Assembly: GCF_024129355.1 (NCBI RefSeq)
Contig: NZ_JAMXXP010000010.1
Location: 24,930-88,929 of the forward strand
DNA length: 64,000 nucleotides
Source: Acinetobacter lwoffii
GTDB taxonomy: Bacteria; Pseudomonadota; Gammaproteobacteria; Pseudomonadales; Moraxellaceae
Direction of reading: 5' to 3'
Numbering within the stretch: the first letter of the stretch is position 1; the number at the start of each line of letters is the position of its first letter. The position numbers and the translations under genes were made by a program. Shown piece after piece: positions 1 through 11,600 of the stretch. A model generated the notes under the pieces. It was given only the letters and a program-made list of their open reading frames with translations, did not search any database and was not told the origin of the DNA.

Positions 1-14
1 TCCCCCAAGACCTG

Positions 15-1118
15 ATGCAATCGCTGCAATTTATTAAACGCTGTATCAGTCTCGGTGACCAGAAAGGTCTGTATGACTATTATGCTGGTGTATTACAAGG
101 TCGTATCGATACCGACCAGCGTCAGCGCGTGTTCCAGCATTTATTGCAGCAGTCCAAAGAACACGCCGATGCACACGCCAAGACCTTAATCGGACTGGCT
201 TATTTTCATGGCTGGTATGTTGATAAAAATGAAACCATGGCATTTCGTTACTGGTCGGAAGCGGCCAACAGTCAGCATGCGCCTGCATTATGCATGATTG
301 CTGCGCTGTATTTTGAGCAGCACCTGGTAGCCAATGAACCGCAAAAAGCATTTGAGTTATATCAGGCTGCCTATCAGCTTAGTCCTGATGATGTGTCTGC
401 AGGGATGGGGCTGGCGCTGTGTTATTTAAACGGTGTAGGCACAGTTAAAGATACGGGCAAAGCCACACAAATGATCCAGAACGCGGCACAACAGTATTGG
501 CAGATTGTGGCTCAGTCTGAGGCGGATCTGATTTATAGCGTCGGCCGGTTTTATAGTCTGGCTGAATATCCATTGCCGACACGTGATAAAGCTGTCCAGT
601 ACCTCAATCAGGCGGTTGCGAAAGGTTCGAAAGAGGCGGCATGGTTCCTGTACCAAGCTCTGTCAGGCATTTATCCTGTCTTTGTGAACAATTTAGAGCT
701 AGCAAATCGTTATCTGCATCAGGCTGCGCAATTGGGTCATGCCCAAGCACAGGCAGAATTGGGTTTAAAGTATCTGAAAGGTCAACAGATTGCGCAGGAT
801 ATTGCCTTAGGCTTGAGCTATCTGCAAAAAGCAGCCGCTCAGCAGAATGGTGTAGCACTGAATGCTCTGGGTGAAGCATATGAACAGGGTCAAGGTGTTG
901 AGAGCAATATTGAGCAAGCCGTACAGTATTATCAGCAGGCGGCAGCGCAGGTAAATGCGGATGCTTATAGCCATCTTGGACGTTTATATACCAAGGGAAT
1001 TGGCGTGGAGCGTGATATCGGAATCGCACGGGACTGGCTGGAAAAAGGCAGTTTACTCGGACATGAGCGATCCACTGAATTATTGAAAAATGTGAATGCG
1101 TATTTGCAAATGAAATAA
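15..1118 (+). CDS. Sel1-like/TPR repeat protein
   Basis: A 367-residue protein built almost entirely of tandem alpha-helical repeats of the Sel1 type, with recurring signatures such as LGLKYLKGQQIAQD, LGEAYEQGQGVESN and LGRLYTKGIGVERD. Such repeats act as scaffolds for protein-protein contacts; the partner is not predictable here. I see no signal peptide or membrane segment, so a cytoplasmic location is likely. The reading frame stays open to the left edge of the window, so the ATG at 15 may be internal and the protein 5' truncated. It is followed by a strong bidirectional terminator shared with the convergent efflux operon. Sel1 family assignment is firm; role unknown. Confidence 0.8.
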   Translation: MQSLQFIKRCISLGDQKGLYDYYAGVLQGRIDTDQRQRVFQHLLQQSKEHADAHAKTLIGLAYFHGWYVDKNETMAFRYWSEAANSQHAPALCMIAALYFEQHLVANEPQKAFELYQAAYQLSPDDVSAGMGLALCYLNGVGTVKDTGKATQMIQNAAQQYWQIVAQSEADLIYSVGRFYSLAEYPLPTRDKAVQYLNQAVAKGSKEAAWFLYQALSGIYPVFVNNLELANRYLHQAAQLGHAQAQAELGLKYLKGQQIAQDIALGLSYLQKAAAQQNGVALNALGEAYEQGQGVESNIEQAVQYYQQAAAQVNADAYSHLGRLYTKGIGVERDIGIARDWLEKGSLLGHERSTELLKNVNAYLQMK

Positions 1119-1140
1119 ACTGACTCAAATCATATGAGCT

Positions 1141-1172
1141 AAAAAACCGCTGTCTGACAGCGGTTTTTTTAT
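1141..1172. terminator. bidirectional Rho-independent terminator
   Basis: An A-run, the stem CCGCTGTC/GACAGCGG and a T-run lie between the convergent Sel1 gene and the outer-membrane factor gene. The symmetry lets it stop transcription from both sides. Confidence 0.9.
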
Positions 1173-1185
1173 GGATCAAGCTTTG

Positions 1186-2604
1186 TTAAGGTAATTGTTT
1201 AATCGGGCTACCACCCAATGCCTGCATCAAGGTGACATAAGCATTGTACTGGTTCTGTCTGGTTTGCACCAAAGACAGCCGCGCATTGCGCGTAGTTTCC
1301 TGTGCATCCAGCAGGTTTTTCAACGCCACCGCACCATTACGATAACGCACTTCAGTCAAGCGTTCAGTTCTTTCTGTCAGCTCAACATTGCGTTGCTGTA
1401 ATGCAACCTGCTTAGTGAGCTCAGTACGATTCGACAAGGCATTTTCCACATCGGCAAAGGCTTCGTACATGGTCTGGCGATACTGGATAATGGCTTTTTC
1501 ATATTCCAGCTCATTGACTTGCAGATCACGTTTCATGTCATTCCATTGCAGGAATGGCAAGCTCAGACCGGCACCTAAAGTTGCAACCGGATTTTTCAGT
1601 GCATTCGAGAGGGACGTACTGCTGCCAATACCGGTGGTCAGATTGCCGGTCAAACTAATGGATGGATAGTAGCTGGCTTTGTTGGCATCTTTATTAGCTA
1701 GTGCCTTACGCAAGCGCAGTTCAGTCGCTCGAAGGTCAGGACGACGTGACAATAAACTCGCCGGTAAGTCAGCCTGAATACTCGGCAATTGAATATTCGG
1801 TAAACGGCTTGGCTCTTGAATCGCGAGCTGTTGAACCGGCATGTGCAGCAATACCGCGAGTCCGGTACGTGTTTCCACACGTTGTTGTTCAATCTGGCTT
1901 AAGGTTGCCTGCTGGCTTTGAATCGCCTGTTCCGCCTGGGTTAAATCCAGACCGGATACTGCGCCGGCACGATATTGCACTCGCACCAGATCATAGGTTT
2001 TTTGCGCGGTCGCCAGATTTTGCTGTACCACGCTATAACGTTCATTCAGATAAGCCAGTTGCCAGTACAATTGTGCCGTGGTGCCGATCAGGCTCTGAGC
2101 AGTTGCCTGCAAGTCTTCTTCAGAGGCTAAGGCCTCCCAGCGAGCGGCTTCGGTTTGATTGGCCAGTTTGCCAAACAGATCCAGTTCATAGCTTAAGCCC
2201 GGATAACCCAGAGAAATACCGGTCGAAGAATCGCCACCACCATCTAGGCTAAAACGATGGCCCGTTGAAATTCTTGCATCACCGACACGAACGCCTTGCT
2301 GGCTTTGAGCCTGTCTGGCTTGAATGCGGGCCTGTTGTAAACTGATGCCAGCCACTGCCAGGTCGGTATTCTGCGCCAATACTTCATTCACCAAATTATT
2401 TAATTGCGGATCTTTAAATAAAGTCCACCATTGATCTGCCAGAATATCGGCATGAATCTGCTGACTAAGCACCTTATTGTTTTGAAAGCTGCCCGGCATA
2501 TTGATCGCAGGCTGTTCATAGGGGGTTTTCACCACTGCGGCACAACCGACCAGCGAGCTTCCCAGCAACAGGGCACTGGCAAGCTTGGTTAAATTCATTT
2601 GCAT
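1186..2604 (-). CDS. outer-membrane efflux lipoprotein (NodT/TolC family) of a MacAB-type pump
   Basis: This is the outer-membrane channel component of a tripartite efflux pump, about 472 residues. The start at 2604 has AAGGA about 8 bases upstream; a longer frame exists but would put ten residues before the signal peptide. The N-terminus is a lipoprotein signal with lipobox LVGC, as in the NodT/AdeC/OprM family, followed by two outer-membrane-efflux repeats rich in Gln and Ala coiled-coil sequence. It is the last gene of the macA-macB unit: its ATG lies 10 bases beyond the macB stop, so all three are probably co-translated. A dedicated channel in the macAB operon differs from E. coli, where MacAB uses the separately encoded TolC. 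Confidence 0.9.
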   Translation of the reverse strand: MQMNLTKLASALLLGSSLVGCAAVVKTPYEQPAINMPGSFQNNKVLSQQIHADILADQWWTLFKDPQLNNLVNEVLAQNTDLAVAGISLQQARIQARQAQSQQGVRVGDARISTGHRFSLDGGGDSSTGISLGYPGLSYELDLFGKLANQTEAARWEALASEEDLQATAQSLIGTTAQLYWQLAYLNERYSVVQQNLATAQKTYDLVRVQYRAGAVSGLDLTQAEQAIQSQQATLSQIEQQRVETRTGLAVLLHMPVQQLAIQEPSRLPNIQLPSIQADLPASLLSRRPDLRATELRLRKALANKDANKASYYPSISLTGNLTTGIGSSTSLSNALKNPVATLGAGLSLPFLQWNDMKRDLQVNELEYEKAIIQYRQTMYEAFADVENALSNRTELTKQVALQQRNVELTERTERLTEVRYRNGAVALKNLLDAQETTRNARLSLVQTRQNQYNAYVTLMQALGGSPIKQLP

Positions 2605-2614
2605 ATCAGATTCC

Positions 2615-4591
2615 TTATTCGCGAGAGAGCGCATCGACTGGATTCAGACGAGCAGCGTTACGTGCCGGGATAAAGCCAAACACAATCCCGATCAGGCTTG
2701 AGCAGATAAAGGCCGCTACAATCGAAGTGGTTGAATACGCCATCTGGAAAGTACCGCCGGCAAAATGGGTAATTAATTGGCCAATTCCGAGAGAAAGCAG
2801 CACACCCAAAATACCACCCAAGATACAGACCAGAACGGCTTCAATCAGGAATTGCTGCAAAATATCACTTTGACGTGCGCCAACGGCCATACGCACCCCG
2901 ATTTCCTGAGTACGTTCAGTCACGGAGACCAGCATGATATTCATTACCCCAATCCCGCCGACCACTAGAGAAATCACGGCAATCGCTGAAATCAAAAGGG
3001 TCATGGTGGCTGTGGTTTGCTGAATGGTTTCACGGATACTGTCGGCATTCTGGGTAAACACATCCTGCGCGCCATGGCGCTGTACCAGCAGATTCAGAAT
3101 CGCATTTTCAGCCGCTGCACTTGGGTATTCATCCTTGATCCGCACAATGATGCTACGCACATTGGACTGCCCCAGCATACGGCTCATCACGGTGGAATAC
3201 GGCAGATAGACATTCAGGCTGTCATTATTGCCCATCATGCCTTTTTGCGCGTCGATCACCCCGATAATCCGGCTCGGTACGCTCCCGAGTAAAATCACCT
3301 GACCCACCGGATTGGTGCCATCCTTAAAGAAGGTATTTTTGGTATTGGTGTCAATGACGACATCTTGCGCCTGTTGCATGACACTACTGCGGTCAAAAGG
3401 CTGACCGGACTGGAACGTCATGCCACGCACGTAGAAGAAATCTTCACTGACGCCGTTGACCGTAGTTGAAGCTTCGATTTCTTTATAACGGCCGGTGACA
3501 CTGCTATTCACCGATGGGCTGACGCCATCGACATACGGTTGTTCAGCTAGCGCATCGGCATCGGCCGGAATCAGGGTTTTGGACTGTGAAGATCTGGAGT
3601 TATCCCCAAAGCCTCGACCCTGAAATACGGTAATGGTATTGGTCCCCAGACTGCTGATATTTTCCAGAATCTGCTTTTGTGAGCCATTACCGAGTGCCAC
3701 CACCGAGACCACCGAAGCAATACCGATAATGATTCCGAGCATGGTGAGGAAAGTCCGCATGCGATGTGCATTCATGGCCAGCAAGGCCATCCGGAAGGCT
3801 TCACCCAGACGGTCAACTGCAGAACGCCATGAAGAAATCTTCTTTTGTTCACTGCGGATCAGCGGCTGTTTTTCCAGATGCTCTTCGACTTCAGGAACAT
3901 TGGGCTGATCAGAAATAATATTGCCGTCCGAGATCTCGATAATCCGCGTCGCATTTTTCGCTACATTATGATCATGCGTGACCAGAATGATGGTATGACC
4001 TTTGGCATTCAGTTCACGCAAAATACGCATCACTTCAATACCGCTGTTCTTGTCCAATGCACCGGTCGGTTCATCGGCCAGAATCACGTCACCGCCATTC
4101 ATTAGCGCACGGGCAATCGAAACCCGTTGCTGCTGACCACCAGAGAGCTGGCTCGGACGGTTCTGGGTTTTTTCACCCAGACCGAGATCAGTCAGAATCT
4201 TGACGGCTCGCGCATGCCGTTCAGATGAATCCGCACCGGCATAAATCGCAGGGACTTCGACATTGCCTGCTGCATTTAAATCGCCCAGCAGATGATAACG
4301 CTGAAAAATAAAGCCGAAATATTCACGGCGTAATTGCGCCAGTTCATCCGCTTCCAGTTCCCGGGTTTCACGGCCTTTGACCTTGTAGCTACCCGTGGTC
4401 GGTTTGTCCAGACAACCCAGAATGTTCATCAGGGTCGATTTACCGGAACCGGACTGACCGACAATCGCCACCAGTTCACCCGGATAAATCTCTAGATTCA
4501 CCCCTTTTAAAATCTGGACCGTGCTTTCACCCGCAGGGAATTCACGAACCAGATTTTTCACCTCGAGGAGAGGCTGTTGTTGTGAATTCAT
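2615..4591 (-). CDS. macB: MacB-type ABC transporter, ATPase-permease
   Basis: A fused ATPase and permease of 658 residues, the usual MacB length. The N-terminal nucleotide-binding domain shows Walker [10 protein letters not shown] (residues 45-53), signature [15 protein letters not shown] and Walker [13 protein letters not shown]. Then comes a first membrane segment near residue 280, a large periplasmic MacB core domain, and three C-terminal membrane segments of the FtsX-like permease domain. MacB is a mechanotransmitter that drives export of substrates such as macrolides, enterotoxin or glycolipids from the periplasm through the MacA adaptor and an outer-membrane channel. The upstream macA stop is 2 bases away. 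Substrate in this organism is unknown. Confidence 0.93.
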   Translation of the reverse strand: MNSQQQPLLEVKNLVREFPAGESTVQILKGVNLEIYPGELVAIVGQSGSGKSTLMNILGCLDKPTTGSYKVKGRETRELEADELAQLRREYFGFIFQRYHLLGDLNAAGNVEVPAIYAGADSSERHARAVKILTDLGLGEKTQNRPSQLSGGQQQRVSIARALMNGGDVILADEPTGALDKNSGIEVMRILRELNAKGHTIILVTHDHNVAKNATRIIEISDGNIISDQPNVPEVEEHLEKQPLIRSEQKKISSWRSAVDRLGEAFRMALLAMNAHRMRTFLTMLGIIIGIASVVSVVALGNGSQKQILENISSLGTNTITVFQGRGFGDNSRSSQSKTLIPADADALAEQPYVDGVSPSVNSSVTGRYKEIEASTTVNGVSEDFFYVRGMTFQSGQPFDRSSVMQQAQDVVIDTNTKNTFFKDGTNPVGQVILLGSVPSRIIGVIDAQKGMMGNNDSLNVYLPYSTVMSRMLGQSNVRSIIVRIKDEYPSAAAENAILNLLVQRHGAQDVFTQNADSIRETIQQTTATMTLLISAIAVISLVVGGIGVMNIMLVSVTERTQEIGVRMAVGARQSDILQQFLIEAVLVCILGGILGVLLSLGIGQLITHFAGGTFQMAYSTTSIVAAFICSSLIGIVFGFIPARNAARLNPVDALSRE

Positions 4592-4593
4592 GC

Positions 4594-5955
4594 TTACATT
4601 CTCATTGGGCCACGGCTATTGCCACCGCTTTTTGCTGCATCATTGGAGGTGTCAGAACCATCGGCAATCACCACCTGATCACCACGTTTTAAACCTTTCA
4701 GCACTTGCGCAGTCGCACGGTTATTCAAGCCGATTAATACAGGGGTTGGTTTCGCAGTACCATCGGCTTGCAAGACACGAACCATGCCACGTTGTGCTTT
4801 ACCTTGCTCAATCAATGCAAGTTCTGCTTCAGACAGGTTTAGACGCGCTGGACGTTCACCGGCAGGGCGATTGCCTTGAGCCGATTCAGCTTCAGGACGT
4901 GATGCCGGACTGCCTTCACCGCGAGAACCCTCACCACGCGCTTCACCACGATTGGCACGGGGTGGACGGTTTGAACCTTGAATGGCCGCAGCAGGAATGG
5001 TCAGCACATTTTTGGCCTCATCCAGTACGATATAAACTTGCGCCGTCATATCAATACGCAATTTTCCATCTTCATTCGGGACATCGAACAATGCGTTGTA
5101 ATACACCGCAGAACTTGACGATGAGCTTGAGGTATTGCTATCGGTATTAATTGAATTGGGTGCAGGCTCAACCTGACGCAGTTTGGCGTAAATCTTTTTC
5201 TCGTTATTGCCTAAGGTAGTGAAATAAACCGTCTGACCTTCTTCAACTTTCATGACATCTGCTTCAGAAATTTCAGCTTTAATGGTCATGGTGTCGAGTT
5301 TGGCCAGTTTAACAATGGTCGGCGCACTCTGGTTGGCATTCACGGTTTGACCTTCTTCAGTCACAATCGCCACAATCGTGCCATCCATCGGGGCTACAAT
5401 CTGGGTATAGCCAAGATCTTCTTTGGCAGTCGCCAGCGTCAAACGCGACTGTTCAATCTGTGCATTGATAGCGGTGATATCCGCTTGCGCCGTTTTATAG
5501 TTCGCAAATGCCGATTCCAGCTCTGAGCGAGAAGTGGCATCCTGTGCATACATGGCTTTCTGACGGTTGTATTCAGCTTCAACTTTGGCCAGATTTGCCT
5601 GTCTTACTGCAAGTTGTGCCATCTGATTTTTAATGCTGGCTTCAGCGGTTTTTAAATCATTTTCCTGACGAACGGAGTCAATCCGCGCAATCAGCTGACC
5701 TTGCTTGACCTGATCGCCCAGTTCTACATACATTTTTCTGACCTGACCCGAAACCTGCGCCCCCACGCTGACCATCTTGGTCGCTTCCAGAATACCAGTC
5801 GCCAGTACAGAGCTTTCGATATCGCCTTGGGTGACTTCAGCCGTAATATATTGCGGAGGCTGTTCTTTGGGTTTGAGGAAGTACCACCCCGCAGCGATGA
5901 GCGCAATGGCAATCACGGCGGCCATAATCAATTTCGTCGGTTTTATTTTTGGCAT
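4594..5955 (-). CDS. macA: MacA-type periplasmic adaptor (membrane fusion protein)
   Basis: The membrane-fusion subunit of the pump, about 453 residues. One N-terminal membrane anchor (around residues 8-26) is followed by a biotinyl-lipoyl half-motif, a coiled-coil hairpin rich in Ala, Gln and Lys, the second lipoyl half with [14 protein letters not shown], and a beta-barrel domain. A Ser-rich stretch interrupts the barrel and an Arg/Gly/Glu/Pro-rich low-complexity insertion follows near residues 330-370; this is longer than in E. coli MacA (about 371 residues) and may be a flexible loop. The ATG at 5955 is preferred over an in-frame TTG two codons upstream; no strong ribosome-binding site is seen. 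First gene of macA-macB-channel. Confidence 0.9.
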   Translation of the reverse strand: MPKIKPTKLIMAAVIAIALIAAGWYFLKPKEQPPQYITAEVTQGDIESSVLATGILEATKMVSVGAQVSGQVRKMYVELGDQVKQGQLIARIDSVRQENDLKTAEASIKNQMAQLAVRQANLAKVEAEYNRQKAMYAQDATSRSELESAFANYKTAQADITAINAQIEQSRLTLATAKEDLGYTQIVAPMDGTIVAIVTEEGQTVNANQSAPTIVKLAKLDTMTIKAEISEADVMKVEEGQTVYFTTLGNNEKKIYAKLRQVEPAPNSINTDSNTSSSSSSSAVYYNALFDVPNEDGKLRIDMTAQVYIVLDEAKNVLTIPAAAIQGSNRPPRANRGEARGEGSRGEGSPASRPEAESAQGNRPAGERPARLNLSEAELALIEQGKAQRGMVRVLQADGTAKPTPVLIGLNNRATAQVLKGLKRGDQVVIADGSDTSNDAAKSGGNSRGPMRM

Positions 5956-6079
5956 GATCAATATCGGTTCAAAATCAGAGAATTGTGAACGATTATAAAA
6001 GCGAAATTAGGATAAATCGTGTATTTTTTTAAACTAATAGGAATGATTATTATTTTATTTTTCTAATTTTGACAAAGAC

Positions 6080-7066
6080 TTAGTGAAATAGGGGCTTGCC
6101 ACAGATACTGGAAATCGCCTGTAGTACCAAATGCTCCGGATTTTCATGTCCGAGTCCTTTAATTGAGGCATCAATTCTTAATAATAACCGCGGCCAGGCC
6201 AGAAAAGTCTGTGGGCTGAGACGGCGCAAGGCTTGTTGATATAACCCGACTTTGGTTTTCCAGATCCCGATTTGCAAGGCATTTTGCGGTTGTTCAAACA
6301 GCTGCATCAACAGACGCATTTCCTTGCTGAGACTCCATAAAATCAGGCTCATCGGTTCACCTGAAACGACTAGATACTGAAAAATTTTGATCGACTGGGA
6401 AAGATTACCTTGTAGCAGGGCATCGCTCAAATCATAGGTGCTATAACGTGACTGATCTTGTAAACATGCATATAAATGATCAACCTGAATGATATCGACT
6501 TCAGCAAAGGTATCGCTAACCCGCATCAGGCTGTTCTTTGCTGCAAGCAGGTTGTGCTCATGATGTTGTTCCAGCCATTGCCAGGCATCATTGGCTAAAC
6601 GAATGCCGAGTTTTTCAGCTTCAATACCCAGAATCTGCTGCCGGTCTTTTGGATAATTGGCCACCAGCGAAACATTCACACCATTGGCATCAATCAGCTG
6701 AAAGAAACTGGATTTCAGGCTATTACTATCCTGTTTGGGCATCATCACCAACAGCAGGTTTTGTTCATTATGCTGCAAATAGTTTTTCAGTAACTTGATT
6801 GCGCTGGCATCCGGTTTGATATTGCCATGTACTTCAATCGCCAACTGGGTTGAAAACAGCGACAAGCTGTTCAAGGCATTAAAGACGGTTTTCCAGTCGG
6901 CGACCGAACTAATGTCATAGCGTTGACGTTCAATGTCCTGCTTTTGCCAGCTGGCCCGAAAGGCATCAATTAAATTCTGTTCCAGCAAAGGCTCTTGACC
7001 ATGCAAGACCCAAGCACCGCGAGCTTCATCGACACGTTTCAGGGCTTGCAGATAATCAAGTTTCAT
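6080..7066 (-). CDS. holA: DNA polymerase III subunit delta
   Basis: The 328-residue delta subunit of the clamp-loader complex, which opens the beta sliding clamp so it can be placed on primed DNA. The sequence matches HolA from end to end: the N-terminal AAA+-like domain begins with KLDYLQALKR and WVLHGQEPLLEQNLIDAF, and delta lacks the Walker A of gamma, as here. The start lies 9 bases after the lptE stop, so the two are probably one transcript, a pairing widely conserved in Gammaproteobacteria (leuS-lptE-holA). Confidence 0.93.
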   Translation of the reverse strand: MKLDYLQALKRVDEARGAWVLHGQEPLLEQNLIDAFRASWQKQDIERQRYDISSVADWKTVFNALNSLSLFSTQLAIEVHGNIKPDASAIKLLKNYLQHNEQNLLLVMMPKQDSNSLKSSFFQLIDANGVNVSLVANYPKDRQQILGIEAEKLGIRLANDAWQWLEQHHEHNLLAAKNSLMRVSDTFAEVDIIQVDHLYACLQDQSRYSTYDLSDALLQGNLSQSIKIFQYLVVSGEPMSLILWSLSKEMRLLMQLFEQPQNALQIGIWKTKVGLYQQALRRLSPQTFLAWPRLLLRIDASIKGLGHENPEHLVLQAISSICGKPLFH

Positions 7067-7075
7067 AAAGAGGTC

Positions 7076-7609
7076 TTATTGAGCAGGTTGCGCTGAGGTA
7101 TTTTGTTTGGCTAAGGGTAAGCGGTTCGATGAAATCTGACGCGCGATCTGCTGCGCCACATCATCAATAATGACCTGATTCAGATATTTTTGTTCCTGGT
7201 CATCGGTGTTGACCGTTTCAATATCATATTGATACGTACGTGTTGCCACGACAGTGCGTGGTTCAGTGATCGGATTGCCTTGTGCATCTTCAATCCGGAA
7301 AGTCACGTTTAAACGTAACAAGGTTTCAACCAGTTTACCGTTCAGTTCCAGACGGCGAGGGGTGTAATCCAGGACACGTAACACATAAGCATTGGGTGCA
7401 TTACTCAGCTGTACGCCTGCAGCACCGAGGTAAACTGCCAGTTTCTCTTGCAGTTCTTCAGTATTGGGCGGTAAAGACAGGCTCATGACAGAGTAAGCAA
7501 CAGGGGCGGAGCTCGGATTGGTTCCTTTCAGATGAAAGCCACAGCCGACTAAGCCTGCACTCAGACCACAAGTTAAAACAATTGCTGCTAAATGTTTGCC
7601 CAAATGCAT
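7076..7609 (-). CDS. lptE: LPS-assembly lipoprotein LptE
   Basis: A small outer-membrane lipoprotein that plugs the LptD barrel and helps insert lipopolysaccharide or lipooligosaccharide in the outer leaflet. The chosen start at 7609 has the ribosome-binding site AGAGGG seven bases upstream and gives a compact lipoprotein signal ending in LVGC; a longer in-frame start at 7672 would place about 21 non-signal residues first. The mature protein begins CGFHLKG, typical of LptE (formerly RlpB), and is about 160 residues. It lies between leuS and holA, the conserved position. The C-terminus is Gln/Ala-rich. Confidence 0.9.
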   Translation of the reverse strand: MHLGKHLAAIVLTCGLSAGLVGCGFHLKGTNPSSAPVAYSVMSLSLPPNTEELQEKLAVYLGAAGVQLSNAPNAYVLRVLDYTPRRLELNGKLVETLLRLNVTFRIEDAQGNPITEPRTVVATRTYQYDIETVNTDDQEQKYLNQVIIDDVAQQIARQISSNRLPLAKQNTSAQPAQ

Positions 7610-7670
7610 GTGTTGCCCTCTATGCTTCCCGAAGGGGAATATTTGAAATCCTGAACTGGATTGTAAATTC

Positions 7671-7698
7671 AAAGCCCGTTGGCTGGCAACGGGCTTTG
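7671..7698. terminator. inverted repeat between leuS and lptE
   Basis: The arms AAAGCCCGTT and AACGGGCTTT are perfectly complementary over 10 bases with an 8-base loop. On the minus strand the T-run after it is weak, so it may attenuate rather than stop read-through from leuS into lptE. It could also be a processing or mRNA-stability hairpin. Confidence 0.55.
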
Positions 7699-7728
7699 TT
7701 TGGGAATTGTGAAATCCTTCAGAAAATT

Positions 7729-7805
7729 CCTTCTCCCTCTGGGAGAAGGTTAGGATGAGGGGTTATATATTTACCTCTCCCTAACCCTCTCCTGAAAGGA
7801 GAGGG
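7729..7805. repeat. REP-like paired palindromic element
   Basis: Two hairpins sit back to back: CCTTCTCCC/GGGAGAAGG and CCCTCTCC/GGAGAGGG. The two halves are inverted copies of one another (GGTTAGG-type core on both strands), the arrangement of bacterial interspersed mosaic elements. The element lies just 11 bases past the leuS stop. A related single palindrome occurs at 63882-63900, also just past a stop codon. Confidence 0.7.
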
Positions 7806-7816
7806 AATGTAAGGAC

Positions 7817-10453
<2,637 letters not shown>

Positions 10454-10562
10454 TTACGGTGAAAAAAGTCTGTTGCACAGCATAGCGCAAAATGCACCTA
10501 AAAGTGAATTTTGCGCAGGCATTTCCCTAAGAAAAAATGATCAGTTCCATAGTGGAGGTCGC

Positions 10563-10913
10563 TTATAAAGCCACTGCGCGATTTTTCGATTGTTCTAAGG
10601 CTTCGTTGGCTTCACGTTGCTGCTGATCCTGATTCTCAGGAATTTGAGGCTGTTGCAGTTGTTCTTGAGCGCTATTTTCTGTTTGCACTTCAGTTTCATT
10701 CGTTCTAGGCGGTGTCGGTGCCGAGTTTTTCCAGCCATAGGTATCGACAGTTGTGGCTTTTTTCGCTGTTTTCGGGGGCGGTGTTTTCGTATAGTGTGTG
10801 GTGCCCTTGGCATCGACCCATTTATAATACTGGATTGCTGAAGCACTGCTGCTACAGATGCCCAGAGAAATTGCACAACTCAGACTTAAGGCAGTTAAAA
10901 AAGATATTTTCAT
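10563..10913 (-). CDS. DUF4124 domain-containing exported protein
   Basis: A 116-residue protein with a clear signal peptide (ISFLTALSLSCAISLG, then a small-residue stretch before cleavage near SASA). The mature part starts IQYYKWVDAKGTTHYTKTPP, the hallmark of the DUF4124 family, which is widespread and uncharacterised in Proteobacteria. The second half is low complexity, rich in Gln, Glu, Asn and Pro, and probably disordered. The start at 10913 was chosen because it begins the signal peptide and has a GAGG sequence upstream; a longer frame to 10973 is unlikely. The gene is divergent from ilvI and stands alone. Confidence 0.8.
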   Translation of the reverse strand: MKISFLTALSLSCAISLGICSSSASAIQYYKWVDAKGTTHYTKTPPPKTAKKATTVDTYGWKNSAPTPPRTNETEVQTENSAQEQLQQPQIPENQDQQQREANEALEQSKNRAVAL

Positions 10914-11495
10914 TGTTTTTGAGCCTCTGTGTTCTAGCCATAAAATACTACAAAACATTGTAGTGATTTTCACAGTAAAAATAATGAATTTTTATTCGCT
11001 CTATTCATGATCAAGGGTCGAACAGCTTCTGCATCTCGTTTGTAGAGGTGGTGAGCAAATTTTCAGACACAAAATTTATTGATAAACAACTTCACTGGAT
11101 TTATTAAAAATTCATTCATTTTTTTTATATAAGACATACTAAAAATTTATAAAATTAAATATATAAGTTTATGAATTTTATTGGATTAAATATTATTAGA
11201 TTAATTCTTTATTACTGTCCTTGCTCTAGATTGCTGTTAAAAACAGCAAATCAGGTATTTTAAAGCGCATATTGCCTGTTTTTTAAACTTGACTTTAAAG
11301 CCTGAAAACACAAGAATGCTGCAATAGTTTTATATGCCTTAATCGATCACCCTTCGACTAAGTGTCATTTCATGCAGTGGGCGATTTCTCTAGCCGAGAA
11401 ATTGAACAAAGCTAAGCAAAATATGTTTATCCCAACATGTTTTAGATCCCGTATTGCTCGAACAGCGAAGAGATCAGATTTTTTTTCCTATTGCT
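10914..11495. other. non-coding stretch upstream of ilvI with tandem hairpins
   Basis: About 0.6 kb of A+T-rich DNA between the DUF4124 gene and the ilv operon. It contains the perfect hairpin TTGCTGTT-AAA-AACAGCAA at 11231-11249, and directly after it a terminator-like stem CAGGTA/TGCCTG with a T-run at 11252-11284. No convincing gene is seen. These structures lie upstream of the promoter proposed at 11496-11525, so they would belong to a longer transcript from a more distal start, or to an independent small RNA. Confidence 0.45.
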
Positions 11496-11525
11496 TTGAA
11501 AACTATGAAATTTGTGTGCTATAAC
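11496..11525 (+). promoter_or_regulatory. candidate sigma-70 promoter of ilvI
   Basis: TTGAAA and TATAAC are separated by 18 bases, 75 bases before the ilvI start codon. This is a good match to the consensus by eye and is the closest plausible promoter to the operon. Confidence 0.55.
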
Positions 11526-11600
11526 AGTGCAGACAGTTAACAAATGAAACACTGCAAATGCCTCCCATTTGTGCAGTGAATAATATTAGGGTGAATCACG

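Noticed and set aside
4521..5150. A 209-codon plus-strand open frame opposite macA/macB
   Set aside because: It is a shadow of the real minus-strand genes, which have complete family motifs; the translation shows no recognisable domain.
6003..6060. Fur-box-like A+T repeats (AATAATAATCATT) upstream of macA
   Set aside because: Only half of the 19-base consensus is matched; such triplets are common in A+T-rich DNA.
11372..11524. A 50-codon open frame upstream of ilvI that could be a leader peptide
   Set aside because: It has no ribosome-binding site, is not rich in Ile, Leu or Val codons, and ends inside the proposed -10 box.
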